Positions 17,881 through 26,202 of a DNA stretch of 64,000 nt are shown piece after piece. The position numbers and the translations under genes were made by a program. Position 1 is the first letter of the stretch; each line of letters opens with the position of its first letter. The notes under the pieces were generated by a model. The model saw nothing but the letters and a program-made list of their open reading frames with translations, did not search any database and had not been told where the DNA came from. This DNA comes from Burkholderia sp. WSM2230 (GTDB taxonomy: Bacteria > Pseudomonadota > Gammaproteobacteria > Burkholderiales > Burkholderiaceae): the NCBI RefSeq assembly GCF_000472445.1, contig NZ_AXAJ01000008.1, positions 64,551-128,550 on the forward strand, written 5' to 3'.

Positions 17881-19275
17881 ATGGAACCCGCAACGCGGCA
17901 ACTGATTTACGTTTCGCGCGAGCCGAGCGCGGAGCTGAACACCCGCTTCCACCAGCGCGGCTGGCATGTGGAAGTGGTGGGATCGGCGCGCGACGCGCGC
18001 CGGGCCGTACGCGCCGGGTCGGCAGCGGGTGGCCTGCTCGATCTGTCCAGTCATTTCCAGCCGCATGAAATCGCCGCTTTCGAATCCTGCCTGACCATGC
18101 CCAACGTCGGCTGGGTCGCCGCAACCATGCCTGGTCAACTTCAGGACGCGGCGCTGCGCCGGCTCGTGCGCGATTATTGTTTCGACTATGTGACGGTGCC
18201 TTATTCCGGCGACCGGATCGTCGACTCCGTCGGTCATGCGTACGGCATGATTTCGCTAGGCGAACCGGCGTCCAACGACGCCTCGCAGGGCGCCGAAGGC
18301 GAAATGGTCGGCTCGTGCGACGCCATGCTCGCGCTCTTCCGCTCGATCCGCAAAGTCGCGATGACGGACGCGCCGGTCTTCATCTCCGGCGAATCGGGCA
18401 CCGGCAAGGAACTCACGGCAGTCGCGATTCACGAACGCTCGGCGCGGCGCAACGCGCCGTTCGTGCCGATCAACTGCGGCGCCATCCCGCCGCACCTGCT
18501 GCAGTCCGAACTGTTCGGCTACGAACGCGGCGCCTTCACCGGCGCGAACCAGCGCAAGATCGGCCGGGTGGAAGCGGCCAACGGCGGCACGCTTTTCCTC
18601 GACGAAATCGGCGACCTGCCGCTGGAAAGCCAGGCGAGCCTGCTGCGCTTCCTGCAGGAGCGCAAGGTCGAGCGGCTGGGCGGCCATAGCGCGATCGACG
18701 TCGACGTGCGGATCATTTCCGCGACGCACGTGGACATGACGGCCGCAATGATCGAAGGACGTTTCCGCTCCGATCTGTATCACCGCCTGTGCGTGCTGCA
18801 GATCGACGAACCGCCGCTGCGCGCCCGGGGCAAGGACATCGAGCTGCTTGCCCGTCACATGCTGGAACGTTTCAAGAAAGACGCAAGCCGGCGGCTGCGC
18901 GGTTTCGCGCCGGACGCCATCGCGGCTCTGCACAATTACGGCTGGCCGGGCAACGTGCGCGAGCTCATCAACCGCGTGCGGCGGGCGATCGTAATGTCAG
19001 AAGGACGCGCGATCACGGCGCGCGATCTCGAACTGGCCGAGTATGTCGAGATCGTCCCGGTGTCGCTCGCGCAGGCGCGCGAAGCCGCCGAGCGTCAGGC
19101 CATTGAACTTGCGCTGTTGCGTCATCGCGGCCGTCTTGGCGACGCGGCGCAGGAGCTCGGCATTTCGCGCGTCACGCTGTACCGTCTGCTCTGCTCGCAT
19201 GGCATGCGTCATATGGAAAGCGAGCCGCTTTCGTCGTCGCATGGCAGCCTGCCGGCGTCGGTGCCGCATCTCTGA
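17881..19275 (+). CDS. Sigma-54-dependent activator, VpsR/BerB-like
   Basis: A 464-residue three-domain enhancer-binding protein. Residues 1-125 are a receiver-like domain with D54 in the strand-3 position (GLLDLSS), though the acidic pocket at the N-terminus looks incomplete. Residues ~143-375 form the AAA+ domain: Walker A GESGTGKE (170-177), the sigma-54 contact loop GAFTGA (217-222), Walker B GGTLFLDEIG (235-244). A Fis-type HTH ends the protein (LGDAAQELGISRVTLYRLL). The layout is like VpsR of Vibrio and BerB of Burkholderia, which sense cyclic-di-GMP and drive exopolysaccharide and biofilm genes; ligand binding here is inference. Start ATG 17881, preceded by GAGAGGA. Confidence 0.88.
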   Translation: MEPATRQLIYVSREPSAELNTRFHQRGWHVEVVGSARDARRAVRAGSAAGGLLDLSSHFQPHEIAAFESCLTMPNVGWVAATMPGQLQDAALRRLVRDYCFDYVTVPYSGDRIVDSVGHAYGMISLGEPASNDASQGAEGEMVGSCDAMLALFRSIRKVAMTDAPVFISGESGTGKELTAVAIHERSARRNAPFVPINCGAIPPHLLQSELFGYERGAFTGANQRKIGRVEAANGGTLFLDEIGDLPLESQASLLRFLQERKVERLGGHSAIDVDVRIISATHVDMTAAMIEGRFRSDLYHRLCVLQIDEPPLRARGKDIELLARHMLERFKKDASRRLRGFAPDAIAALHNYGWPGNVRELINRVRRAIVMSEGRAITARDLELAEYVEIVPVSLAQAREAAERQAIELALLRHRGRLGDAAQELGISRVTLYRLLCSHGMRHMESEPLSSSHGSLPASVPHL

Positions 19276-19545
19276 CGGGCGGCGCCGCGCGGTTGTGCAG
19301 GCCGTCCCGGTGACTCGAACAGCCGGGCGGTTGCAATCGGCGGCTGGCGCGCGCGGTTTCCCGCTGCGTCGTATGCTGGTTCCCGGCTGGCCAACGCCCA
19401 CGTCTTCCGCATATTGCGCGTAGCGTGTGCGTCGGCGCCGGAGGGCCGCGCTTGGTAAAATCGGGTTTTCCGCTCAATCTCGCGGTGCGCTGCCTGCAGC
19501 TTGTCCTGTAGCTTGCGTAGGCGCGCGCCGGTCGAAGGAACCCGC

Positions 19546-20517
19546 ATGAAACAATACCTGGACCTCGTCCGCACGATTCTCGACACTGGCACGTGGCAGG
19601 AGAATCGCACCGGCATTCGCACGATCAGCATGCCGGGCGCCATGTTGCGCTTCGATCTCCAGCAGGGTTTCCCGGCGGTTACGACGAAAAAACTCGCGTT
19701 CAAATCGGCCGTCGGCGAACTCGTCGGCTTCCTGCGCGCGTCGCGCAGCGCGGCCGATTTCCGCGACCTCGGCTGCAAGGTGTGGGACGCGAACGCGAAT
19801 CAGAATCCGCAGTGGCTCGCCAACCCGTATCGCGAGGGTCCGGACGATCTCGGCGACGTATACGGCGTGCAATGGCGCCAGTGGCCGGCCTACAAGGTGC
19901 TGGACGCCGCTGCGAGCGCCCAGCTTGCCGACGCGAGCGCGCGAGGCTTCCATGTCATCACCGAATTCGAAGAAAACGGCAGCCGCAAGGTGCTGCTGTA
20001 CAAGGCCATCGATCAGCTGCGCCAGTGCCTCGACACGATCATGCAGAACCCGTCGGACCGGCGCATTCTGTTTCATGCGTGGAACCCGGCGGTGCTGGAC
20101 CAGATCGCGTTGCCGGCTTGTCATCTGCTGTATCAGTTCCTGCCGAACGTCGCGCGTCGCGAGATTTCGCTGTGCCTGTACATTCGCAGCAACGACGTCG
20201 GGCTCGGCACGCCGTTCAATCTCACCGAGGGCGCCGCATTGCTGCATCTGGTCGGCCGCCTGACGGGTTATACGCCGCGCTGGTTCATCTACTTTATCGG
20301 CGACGCGCACATCTACGAGAATCAGCTGGACATGCTGCAGCAGCAGCTCACGCGCGAGCCTTATGAAAGCCCCACGCTGGCCATTTCCGACCGCGTGCCG
20401 GACTACGCGAAGACCGGCGTCTATGAGCCGGAATGGCTGGAGAAGATCGAGCCGTCGGATTTTTCGCTGGTCGGCTACCGGCATCATGAGCCGCTGACAG
20501 CGCCAATGGCCGTTTGA
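19546..20517 (+). CDS. thyA: Thymidylate synthase
   Basis: ThyA methylates dUMP to dTMP with methylenetetrahydrofolate. The catalytic cysteine is C192 in [10 protein letters not shown]. Other signatures are NRTGIRT, YGVQWR, and [12 protein letters not shown] with GDAHIYENQ. At 323 residues it is longer than the ~264-residue E. coli enzyme because of an insertion around residues 115-155 ([20 protein letters not shown]...), a form known from other bacteria. The ATG at 19546 follows GAAGGA. A strong terminator lies just downstream. Confidence 0.97.
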   Translation: MKQYLDLVRTILDTGTWQENRTGIRTISMPGAMLRFDLQQGFPAVTTKKLAFKSAVGELVGFLRASRSAADFRDLGCKVWDANANQNPQWLANPYREGPDDLGDVYGVQWRQWPAYKVLDAAASAQLADASARGFHVITEFEENGSRKVLLYKAIDQLRQCLDTIMQNPSDRRILFHAWNPAVLDQIALPACHLLYQFLPNVARREISLCLYIRSNDVGLGTPFNLTEGAALLHLVGRLTGYTPRWFIYFIGDAHIYENQLDMLQQQLTREPYESPTLAISDRVPDYAKTGVYEPEWLEKIEPSDFSLVGYRHHEPLTAPMAV

Positions 20518-20530
20518 TGCGCGCGATATG

Positions 20531-20564
20531 AAAAGCCCCCGCGATGCGAGTCGCGGGGGCTTTT
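20531..20564 (+). terminator. Terminator between thyA and the DUF6600 gene
   Basis: AAAAGCCCCCGCGA (20531-20544) pairs perfectly with TCGCGGGGGCTTTT (20551-20564) around a 6-nt loop. The A and T ends make it bidirectional, serving both convergent genes. Confidence 0.93.
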
Positions 20565-20607
20565 GCTTATGCCGGCGAGTGCAGGCGGTGTCTGAGACGA
20601 GACGCCG

Positions 20608-23244
20608 TTAGCCGCGATGATGCTCGTCGTGGCCACCGCCCGAATGCTGTTCGCCGTGCTGCGGCTGGGGCTGAGGGCGGGGCTGCTGCGCCTGCGGCTG
20701 CGGACGCGGCTCGGGACGCGGCTGCATCTGCTGTGGATGGAACTCCGGACGGGGCTGTTGTTGCGCTTGCGGCTGAGGACGCGGTTCCGGTCGCGGCTGC
20801 ATCTGCTGCGGATGAAACTCAGGACGGGGCTGCTGCTCCACCTGTGGCCGAGGACGCGGCTCTGGACGCGGCTGCATCTGCTGCGGATGAACCTCGGCAC
20901 GAGCCTGCTGCTGCACCCGCGCGTCGGGGCCCGGCTGTGCCTGCTGTGAGCGCATTTGCTGCCGGGGCAGTTCCTGAGGCTGCGCCTGAACCTGCTGGCG
21001 CGGCAACTGTTGAACCTGCGGCCGCTCGACTGCTTGCGGCTGATACGCCTGCTGCGCCCGTTGCCCCGGCTGGTGCCCTTGAGCCTGCACCGCTCGCGGC
21101 TGCTGTGCCAGCGCCGGATTTTCCACGGGATGTGGCACCTCGCGCTGGCGCATCGCTGCATTCGCGTCCGCGCCAGCTGCTTGTCCGGCACCCGGCGCCG
21201 CCTTCTGCGATCCTTCACTGCCTTGCAGCCGGCCCGGCTGCGCTTGCTGCGCCATGGGCGTATGCGGCTGGGTCCACACGGGCTCGTGGCGGCCATCTGC
21301 CGCCGCTTGCTGAGCCGTACCGTGTTGCTGTGCGAAGCCTGGCGCATTGCCTCCGTTCTGACGCGGCGGACGCGGCACGCCGTTCGACGGTGCGCGCGCC
21401 GTGCCGGGCTGCGGCCCGTGCGCCTGTTCAAGCATGCCGGGCCGCGCCTGCTGCATGTCCGGATGCTGCGGTTGTCCTATGGTAGGCGCCTCGCCCGGAC
21501 CGGGTCCGGCTTGTTGGGCGCGATTCATGACGCCTGGCGCGGCCCGTCCGCCGGGCTCCGGCTGAGGCACCGGCGCGCCCGCTGCCGCGCCGGGCATGCG
21601 GCCTGGAAGATGCGATTGCACCACCCGCACGTTCTGCACTGGCGACGCACCGGGTCCGCCGGCGAAGTGTGCCGGCACCGACGTCCGCACGATCGGCTGC
21701 CCCGCGCCAGGCACGCGGCCACCGCTTTGCGCGAAACGCTGGGCGAGGCCGTCGCGATAGGCGGGCGGCAATGACGGACTGCGCGTGGCCACCACCGGAC
21801 GCGTCATGACCTGCGCTGGCGGCCGGTAATTCGCGTTGCGCTGGCCGGGTCCGAAACTCTCGCGCACCGGCGCGATGCCCGGCGCACCCGGGTTGATGCG
21901 GGCGTTGCGCCACTGTGCCGGATCCACCCTCTGCGCAAAGCGTCCGACTGGCTGTCCGTGCACGAAAGCCGTCGCCGGCACCGCGGTCACGGCTCGCGGC
22001 GCCCGATAGTTGATGTACGTGTTGTGGACGTTGGTGATGTTGTAGTTGTTGACGACCGTCGTCTGATTGACGCGTTCGTAGTAGCGCGGGCTCCAGTTGT
22101 CGCGGCCGCCCCATTGCGGATGCCACCGTTCCCCGGGGCCGAGCGGGAACCACGCGACGCCCGCCGCCAACGCGCCGCCGATCGCCAGATTCACGCCCCA
22201 GTCGACCCCGCCGCCGCCGCCGACAAACGCCACCAACGCCGGCGCATAGACCGGCGGCGCGTTCACCACGACGGGGCCGGGCACCCAGGCCCAGGAATCG
22301 TCGACATAAGCCCAGCGGCCATAGTGGTAGGGCGCGAAGCCCCACGGCGCGTCGTCGACCCAGGTCCAGCCCCACGGCGCCTGCCATACCCAGTGGCCGT
22401 CATGGTAGGGCGCCCAGCCGGCGGGCGTCGCGCGCGGCATCCACACTTCGCCGTACTGCGCGCTGCTGCGCCATGTGCCGTTGGCGTCGAGGTCTTGGTA
22501 ACCCGGGATTTCGCGCGAGACATACCGTGCCGACACCGAGCGGTCCTCGGCGGCGTCGCGGCTCGCGGTCCATTGATCGAAGGCGTCAGGGCCCGGTGCG
22601 CCGTTCCCGGCGAGCGTCTGTAGACCGGTGCCGGCAAAGCGCATCGACTGTCCTGCGGCGATCGGCATCTGAGTGCCGTCGCCGTAAGCCGTCGCGCTGC
22701 CGCTGCGTACCGTGACGGTGGTGCTGCTGCCGTCCGGCGCGACGTCGACGCGATAGTCGCCCGGCCCGTTCAGCCCGAGCGCGAGGTTAGGCGTGTCGAT
22801 CTCATACGACGAACCCGGCGGCAGTTCCCGCACATGCGCCGACAGCGTGCCTTGCGCGACCTTGAGTTGTGCGCTGTTGTCGTCGAGATTGAGCAGGTCG
22901 AGGCTGGTGGACTGGCCGAGCCGCACGGCCGTCGAGCCGATATGCAGTTCGGAGCGTGCGTTCTGATCGTTCCACAACTGGTCGCCGGTGGTGAGCGGCC
23001 GGTTGATCTGGGCGTACGACCAGTCGGCGGCGCCTGCGGGCTCCGTCGTCACGGTTCCGGCCATGTAGTTCAGACGCGCGACGCGTCCCGGCGGATCCGT
23101 GTTCTGCGTGGCCACGCCTTGCGGCGCGGGGACGGCCTGCTGCGCGAGCGCGCACTGAGTCGCGAACAGAAGCGCCGCCGTGGCGATCAGCGTGTAGCCA
23201 ACCGGGCGATGTCCTGACGGTAAGCGTGGGGTTATGGCTCTCAT
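20608..23244 (-). CDS. Large secreted FecR/DUF6600-type protein with Pro/Gln-rich repeat tail
   Basis: An 878-residue protein with a signal peptide (IATAALLFATQCALA, cleavage near residue 35). Residues ~50-210 form a FecR-like domain (GRVARLNYMAGTVTTEPAG; GDQLWNDQNARSELHIGSTAVRLGQ), and residues ~225-400 the Trp/Tyr-rich DUF6600 part (WAPYHDGHWVWQAPWGWTW; GRWAYVDDSWAWVPGP). The rest is low-complexity Pro/Gln/Arg, including three 25-residue repeats with core HPQQMQPRPEPRP, and ends in a His-rich tail (HSGGGHDEHHRG). The start is supported by GGAG. Likely periplasmic or surface-exposed; function unknown. Confidence 0.88.
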   Translation of the reverse strand: MRAITPRLPSGHRPVGYTLIATAALLFATQCALAQQAVPAPQGVATQNTDPPGRVARLNYMAGTVTTEPAGAADWSYAQINRPLTTGDQLWNDQNARSELHIGSTAVRLGQSTSLDLLNLDDNSAQLKVAQGTLSAHVRELPPGSSYEIDTPNLALGLNGPGDYRVDVAPDGSSTTVTVRSGSATAYGDGTQMPIAAGQSMRFAGTGLQTLAGNGAPGPDAFDQWTASRDAAEDRSVSARYVSREIPGYQDLDANGTWRSSAQYGEVWMPRATPAGWAPYHDGHWVWQAPWGWTWVDDAPWGFAPYHYGRWAYVDDSWAWVPGPVVVNAPPVYAPALVAFVGGGGGVDWGVNLAIGGALAAGVAWFPLGPGERWHPQWGGRDNWSPRYYERVNQTTVVNNYNITNVHNTYINYRAPRAVTAVPATAFVHGQPVGRFAQRVDPAQWRNARINPGAPGIAPVRESFGPGQRNANYRPPAQVMTRPVVATRSPSLPPAYRDGLAQRFAQSGGRVPGAGQPIVRTSVPAHFAGGPGASPVQNVRVVQSHLPGRMPGAAAGAPVPQPEPGGRAAPGVMNRAQQAGPGPGEAPTIGQPQHPDMQQARPGMLEQAHGPQPGTARAPSNGVPRPPRQNGGNAPGFAQQHGTAQQAAADGRHEPVWTQPHTPMAQQAQPGRLQGSEGSQKAAPGAGQAAGADANAAMRQREVPHPVENPALAQQPRAVQAQGHQPGQRAQQAYQPQAVERPQVQQLPRQQVQAQPQELPRQQMRSQQAQPGPDARVQQQARAEVHPQQMQPRPEPRPRPQVEQQPRPEFHPQQMQPRPEPRPQPQAQQQPRPEFHPQQMQPRPEPRPQPQAQQPRPQPQPQHGEQHSGGGHDEHHRG
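20690..20915 (-). repeat. Three tandem 75-bp repeats encoding HPQQMQPRPEPRP units
   Basis: The segment GCTGCATCTG recurs at 20721, 20796 and 20871, exactly 75 bp apart, and the flanking sequence is nearly identical. Being a multiple of three, copy-number change would alter tail length without frameshift. Confidence 0.85.
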
Positions 23245-23415
23245 GTCTTGTGCTCCGACGGACGCATGAAGATGCGGTGTCCGTGAATCACTCTACCCGC
23301 GCCGCCTGTTTCAAGGCCCCCACATTTGTAAGGCCGGCTCGCCAGCGGTAACAAAAGGTCTCGATGGGCTTCGTCAGACTCTTCCACGCGGCTTGCCGTT
23401 ACTTCGCCGCCTCGC

Positions 23416-24129
23416 TCACTGCGCCAGAAACGCGTCGAAATGCCGATGACCCGCCGGCGTGATCCGCAGAATACGCGGCCGCTCGGTTCGCTCGACCCAG
23501 CCGCGAGCCGCCCACGACTCCAGCAACGCCGCGCCGAGCGCGCCGCCGAGATGCGGGCGGCGCTCGCTCCAGTCGGGACAGGTGCAGGCGAAGCGGCGCC
23601 GGCGGCTGCGCTGCGCCGACAGGTCGATGCCCCAGTCGGTAAAGCGGGCAGCGCCTTCCGGCGTGGCTTCGAGCGATGTGCCTTGCAGGCTCAGCAGCCC
23701 GCGCTCGACGAGCCGCTCGAACACTCGCACGGACAATTCCCCGGCCATGTGGTCGTAGCAGGTGCGCGCGTAGCGCATTTCGGTTGGCACGGTGCGCGCG
23801 GGGCGCGGCGTCGGACGTTGCGGCGCGCTGACTTGCGCGACGTTGGCGAGCGCTTCTATGGACGCCGCGATATCCGCCGACGCAATGCGGAAGTATCGAT
23901 GCCGCCCGCGCACTTCGAGCGCGAGCAGGCCGCCCTCGGTCAGACGCGCGAGATGGGCGCTGGCCGCCGACGGCGACAGTCCCGCGATCATCGTCAATTC
24001 ACCGGCGGGGCGGGCGCTGCCGTCCATCAGCGCCCACAGCATGGCTGCGCGGCCGGGATCCGCGAGCAGCGCGCCGATCCGGCTCAGGCCGGGAAAGTGA
24101 TTGTGTTCGTCTGCGAGGATGGCGGACAT
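23416..24129 (-). CDS. ArsR-type winged-helix transcriptional regulator
   Basis: About 237 residues. The N-terminal ~90 form an ArsR-type winged HTH (PGRAAMLWALMDGSARPAGEL; LSPSAASAHLARLTEGGLLALEVRGRHRYFRI). The C-terminal half has a CTCP cysteine pair (FACTCPDWSERRPHLGGALGAALL) that may bind metal or sense redox. The start at 24129 is preferred because GGAG sits just before it, within the four-codon upstream alternative. It stands alone, so the regulated gene is unclear. Confidence 0.85.
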   Translation of the reverse strand: MSAILADEHNHFPGLSRIGALLADPGRAAMLWALMDGSARPAGELTMIAGLSPSAASAHLARLTEGGLLALEVRGRHRYFRIASADIAASIEALANVAQVSAPQRPTPRPARTVPTEMRYARTCYDHMAGELSVRVFERLVERGLLSLQGTSLEATPEGAARFTDWGIDLSAQRSRRRRFACTCPDWSERRPHLGGALGAALLESWAARGWVERTERPRILRITPAGHRHFDAFLAQ

Positions 24130-24141
24130 AGGGCACTCCAT

Positions 24142-24557
24142 GGTCAGTCGAGTCTGCGCTGCGCGGGCCGCGCAAAGCGTGATGCAGTCACTGTACGCGG
24201 CGCGTTCACTCGATGTTTCAGCTTAGCGTGAACGGTCGATTGCGGCCGCTACGAAAATCCGGCTTGGTCAGCCAACGCCGCTGACTGCCAGGGGGACAGT
24301 TCAACAGACAGGGTGGCAGGCCCACGGACCGTCGGTCTGACAGCCCAGCAGCGAAGCAGGCCGGGAGCCCGGGAGCTCGGGAGTCCAACAGCCCACGAGC
24401 CCACCAGCCCACCAGCCCACGAGCCCTGCGAGCCCCGCGAGCCCCGCGAGCCCGCGAGCCCCACCGGCCCGCCAGCCCAGCCCAACAGCCATCCGCTTGC
24501 GCGAGCGCGCGCGCCGCCAGGCTAGAATCGACGCCTGTCTTTGCAGGAAACGCAGTT
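24142..24557. other. 416-bp intergenic region containing a GCCC-rich array
   Basis: The region separates the ArsR-type regulator from the small lipoprotein gene. Its middle third is the imperfect GCCC array listed separately. Outside that I see no credible gene or promoter; several frames through it are open only because of the low complexity. Confidence 0.5.
24390..24486. repeat. Imperfect 8-9-bp GCCC tandem array
   Basis: Units of the form AGCCCACC, AGCCCACG and AGCCCCGCG repeat about eleven times. On the minus strand this is a series of GGG runs separated by 5-6 bases, compatible with G-quadruplex formation. The array is 70 bp upstream of the small lipoprotein gene. Confidence 0.75.
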
Positions 24558-24689
24558 ATGAAAATTGTATTGGCCTTGGTGGCGTCGATCATGTTGCTGG
24601 GTGCATGCGCGCAGGGCGGCGCGGCGTCCGGCGGCGGCAGCGTGACGATGTACGGCACGATCGACGAAGGCATTACTTTCCACAAGTAA
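24558..24689 (+). CDS. Small lipoprotein (43 residues) with porin-like terminal motif
   Basis: ATG 24558 follows CAGGAAA and opens a 43-residue protein. A lysine-led hydrophobic signal ends in the lipobox LLGAC (C17), then a Gly/Ser linker, and the last 16 residues read SVTMYGTIDEGITFHK. That end closely resembles the first beta-strand of mature Burkholderia Porin_4 proteins (SSVTLYG-ID-GI). Predicted to be lipid-anchored, in the inner or outer membrane. It is shorter than usual gene-calling cut-offs. Whether it is a degenerate porin start or a conserved small lipoprotein cannot be settled here. Confidence 0.7.
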   Translation: MKIVLALVASIMLLGACAQGGAASGGGSVTMYGTIDEGITFHK

Positions 24690-24924
24690 CGGATCGGCTG
24701 GCCGCAGCAGGCTTCCGCGGTTCCGGTGTGGCTGAAATGGCAGTAAGTGATGCATCATTGTCATGACTGCCACGCGCGGACATGTGACGATGGGGTTTTC
24801 GTCATTCATGCCACCCGGTCAGGCGGCTGGAAAGGCGGCTGCGGCCGCTTTAGCCGCCATAACCGCGGTGACCGCAGCGACCGCAGTGACCGCCAAAGCC
24901 CATTCCGCCGCCCGGGACCGATCC

Positions 24925-26202
24925 ATGCCGCTTGCCACTTCTGCCAGCCCGACCAGCACAGCCTCGACGTTCCCAGACCAGCCAGCAAACCTGCGCGGCC
25001 CCGATCCACACGGCCGCCGCGCGGCACGCGTACTGGCTGTTTGCCAGGCGTTGTACACGTCGTCGGTGTCGATCGATCTCACGCTGACGGGTCTGGTCGG
25101 CTACACGCTCGCTGACGACAAAGCGCTCGCCACACTGCCTTTCTCGCTGATCACCGTGGCCGCCGCGCTCACGACCATCTTCGCGTCCTTCCTGATGGCG
25201 CGCATTGGCCGCCGCGCCGGTTTCGTTCTCGGAGCGGGTGTCGGCGCGCTGGGCGGCGCGGTGTCGGTATGGGCGATCTTTCACCACGACTTCTGGGCTT
25301 TTTGCGCGGGGACCGCGACGGTCGGCGTGTTCCAGGCGTTCGCGCAGTACTACCGGCTCGCCGCCGCCGACGCCGTCGGACTCGACGCCAAGAGCCGCGC
25401 TATCTCGACGGTGCTCACCGGCGGCGTGGTCGCCGCCGTGTGTGGGCCGCTGCTCGCCGCGTGGAGCAAGGACTGGCTCGCGCCGGTGGCGTTCGCGGGC
25501 TCGTATGCGCTCGTGACCGGGCTCGGGCTCGCGTCGATAGTGCTGCTGATGCTGCTTTATCGCGACATCGCGCCCGCGCCCGCCGCGGCGACGCCCCATG
25601 ACGCCGCGCGGCCCCTCGGGGAGATCGTGCGTCAGCCGATCTTCGCGGCGGCGCTCGCCAACAATGCGCTCGGCTATGCCGTCATGATGTTCGTGATGAC
25701 CGCGACGCCGATTGCGGCGGTCGCATGTGGACACAGCATCGGCGACGGTGCGGCGATCATTCAGTGGCATCTGGTCGGCATGTTCGCGCCGTCGCTGTTT
25801 TCTGCCCGGCTCATCAAGCGCTTTGGCGTGTTGCCGGTGATTGGTGCGGGCATTGTGCTGTCGGCTCTGTGCGGCGTTTTCGCGCTGCGTTCGACGGATC
25901 TTCCGCATTTCTATGCCGCGCTCGCGTGTCTCGGTGTCGGCTGGAACTTCATGTTCGTCGGCGGCTCGACGCTGCTCGCGCAATCGTACCGGCCGTCCGA
26001 ACGCGCCAAGACTCAGGCCACCAGCGAATTCACGACCTTTGCGTGTTCCGCGCTCGGTTCGCTGTTCGCCGGGCAATTGCTGACGCGCTTCGGTTGGGCG
26101 ACGATCAATGCGGCTATCTTTCCGCTGCTCGGTGTAGCGGCGCTTGCCACACTGGCCTACGCGCGCGCGTCGAAGCGCCGCGCGGCCCCGGGAGTCGCGT
26201 GA
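24925..26202 (+). CDS. MFS transporter
   Basis: About 425 residues and roughly twelve hydrophobic segments, with the MFS loop 2-3 motif MARIGRRAGFVLGAG and a second-half counterpart (SARLIKRFGVLPVIGAG). The substrate is unknown. The start is uncertain: ATG 24925 is chosen because the frame upstream to 24763 encodes an Ala-rich, atypical segment, but ATGs at 24763 and 24793 remain possible. Its stop overlaps the start of the GlxA-type regulator (ATGA), so the two are translationally coupled and the regulator may respond to a transported compound. Confidence 0.85.
   Translation: MPLATSASPTSTASTFPDQPANLRGPDPHGRRAARVLAVCQALYTSSVSIDLTLTGLVGYTLADDKALATLPFSLITVAAALTTIFASFLMARIGRRAGFVLGAGVGALGGAVSVWAIFHHDFWAFCAGTATVGVFQAFAQYYRLAAADAVGLDAKSRAISTVLTGGVVAAVCGPLLAAWSKDWLAPVAFAGSYALVTGLGLASIVLLMLLYRDIAPAPAAATPHDAARPLGEIVRQPIFAAALANNALGYAVMMFVMTATPIAAVACGHSIGDGAAIIQWHLVGMFAPSLFSARLIKRFGVLPVIGAGIVLSALCGVFALRSTDLPHFYAALACLGVGWNFMFVGGSTLLAQSYRPSERAKTQATSEFTTFACSALGSLFAGQLLTRFGWATINAAIFPLLGVAALATLAYARASKRRAAPGVA

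Noticed and set aside
20608..23244. FecR-like gene as part of a FecI-FecR-TonB iron-signalling unit
   Set aside because: No ECF sigma factor or TonB-dependent receptor is adjacent and the DUF6600 architecture differs from an anti-sigma FecR.
24390..24486. GCCC array as a CRISPR array
   Set aside because: The unit is 8-9 bp with no spacers and no cas genes are nearby.
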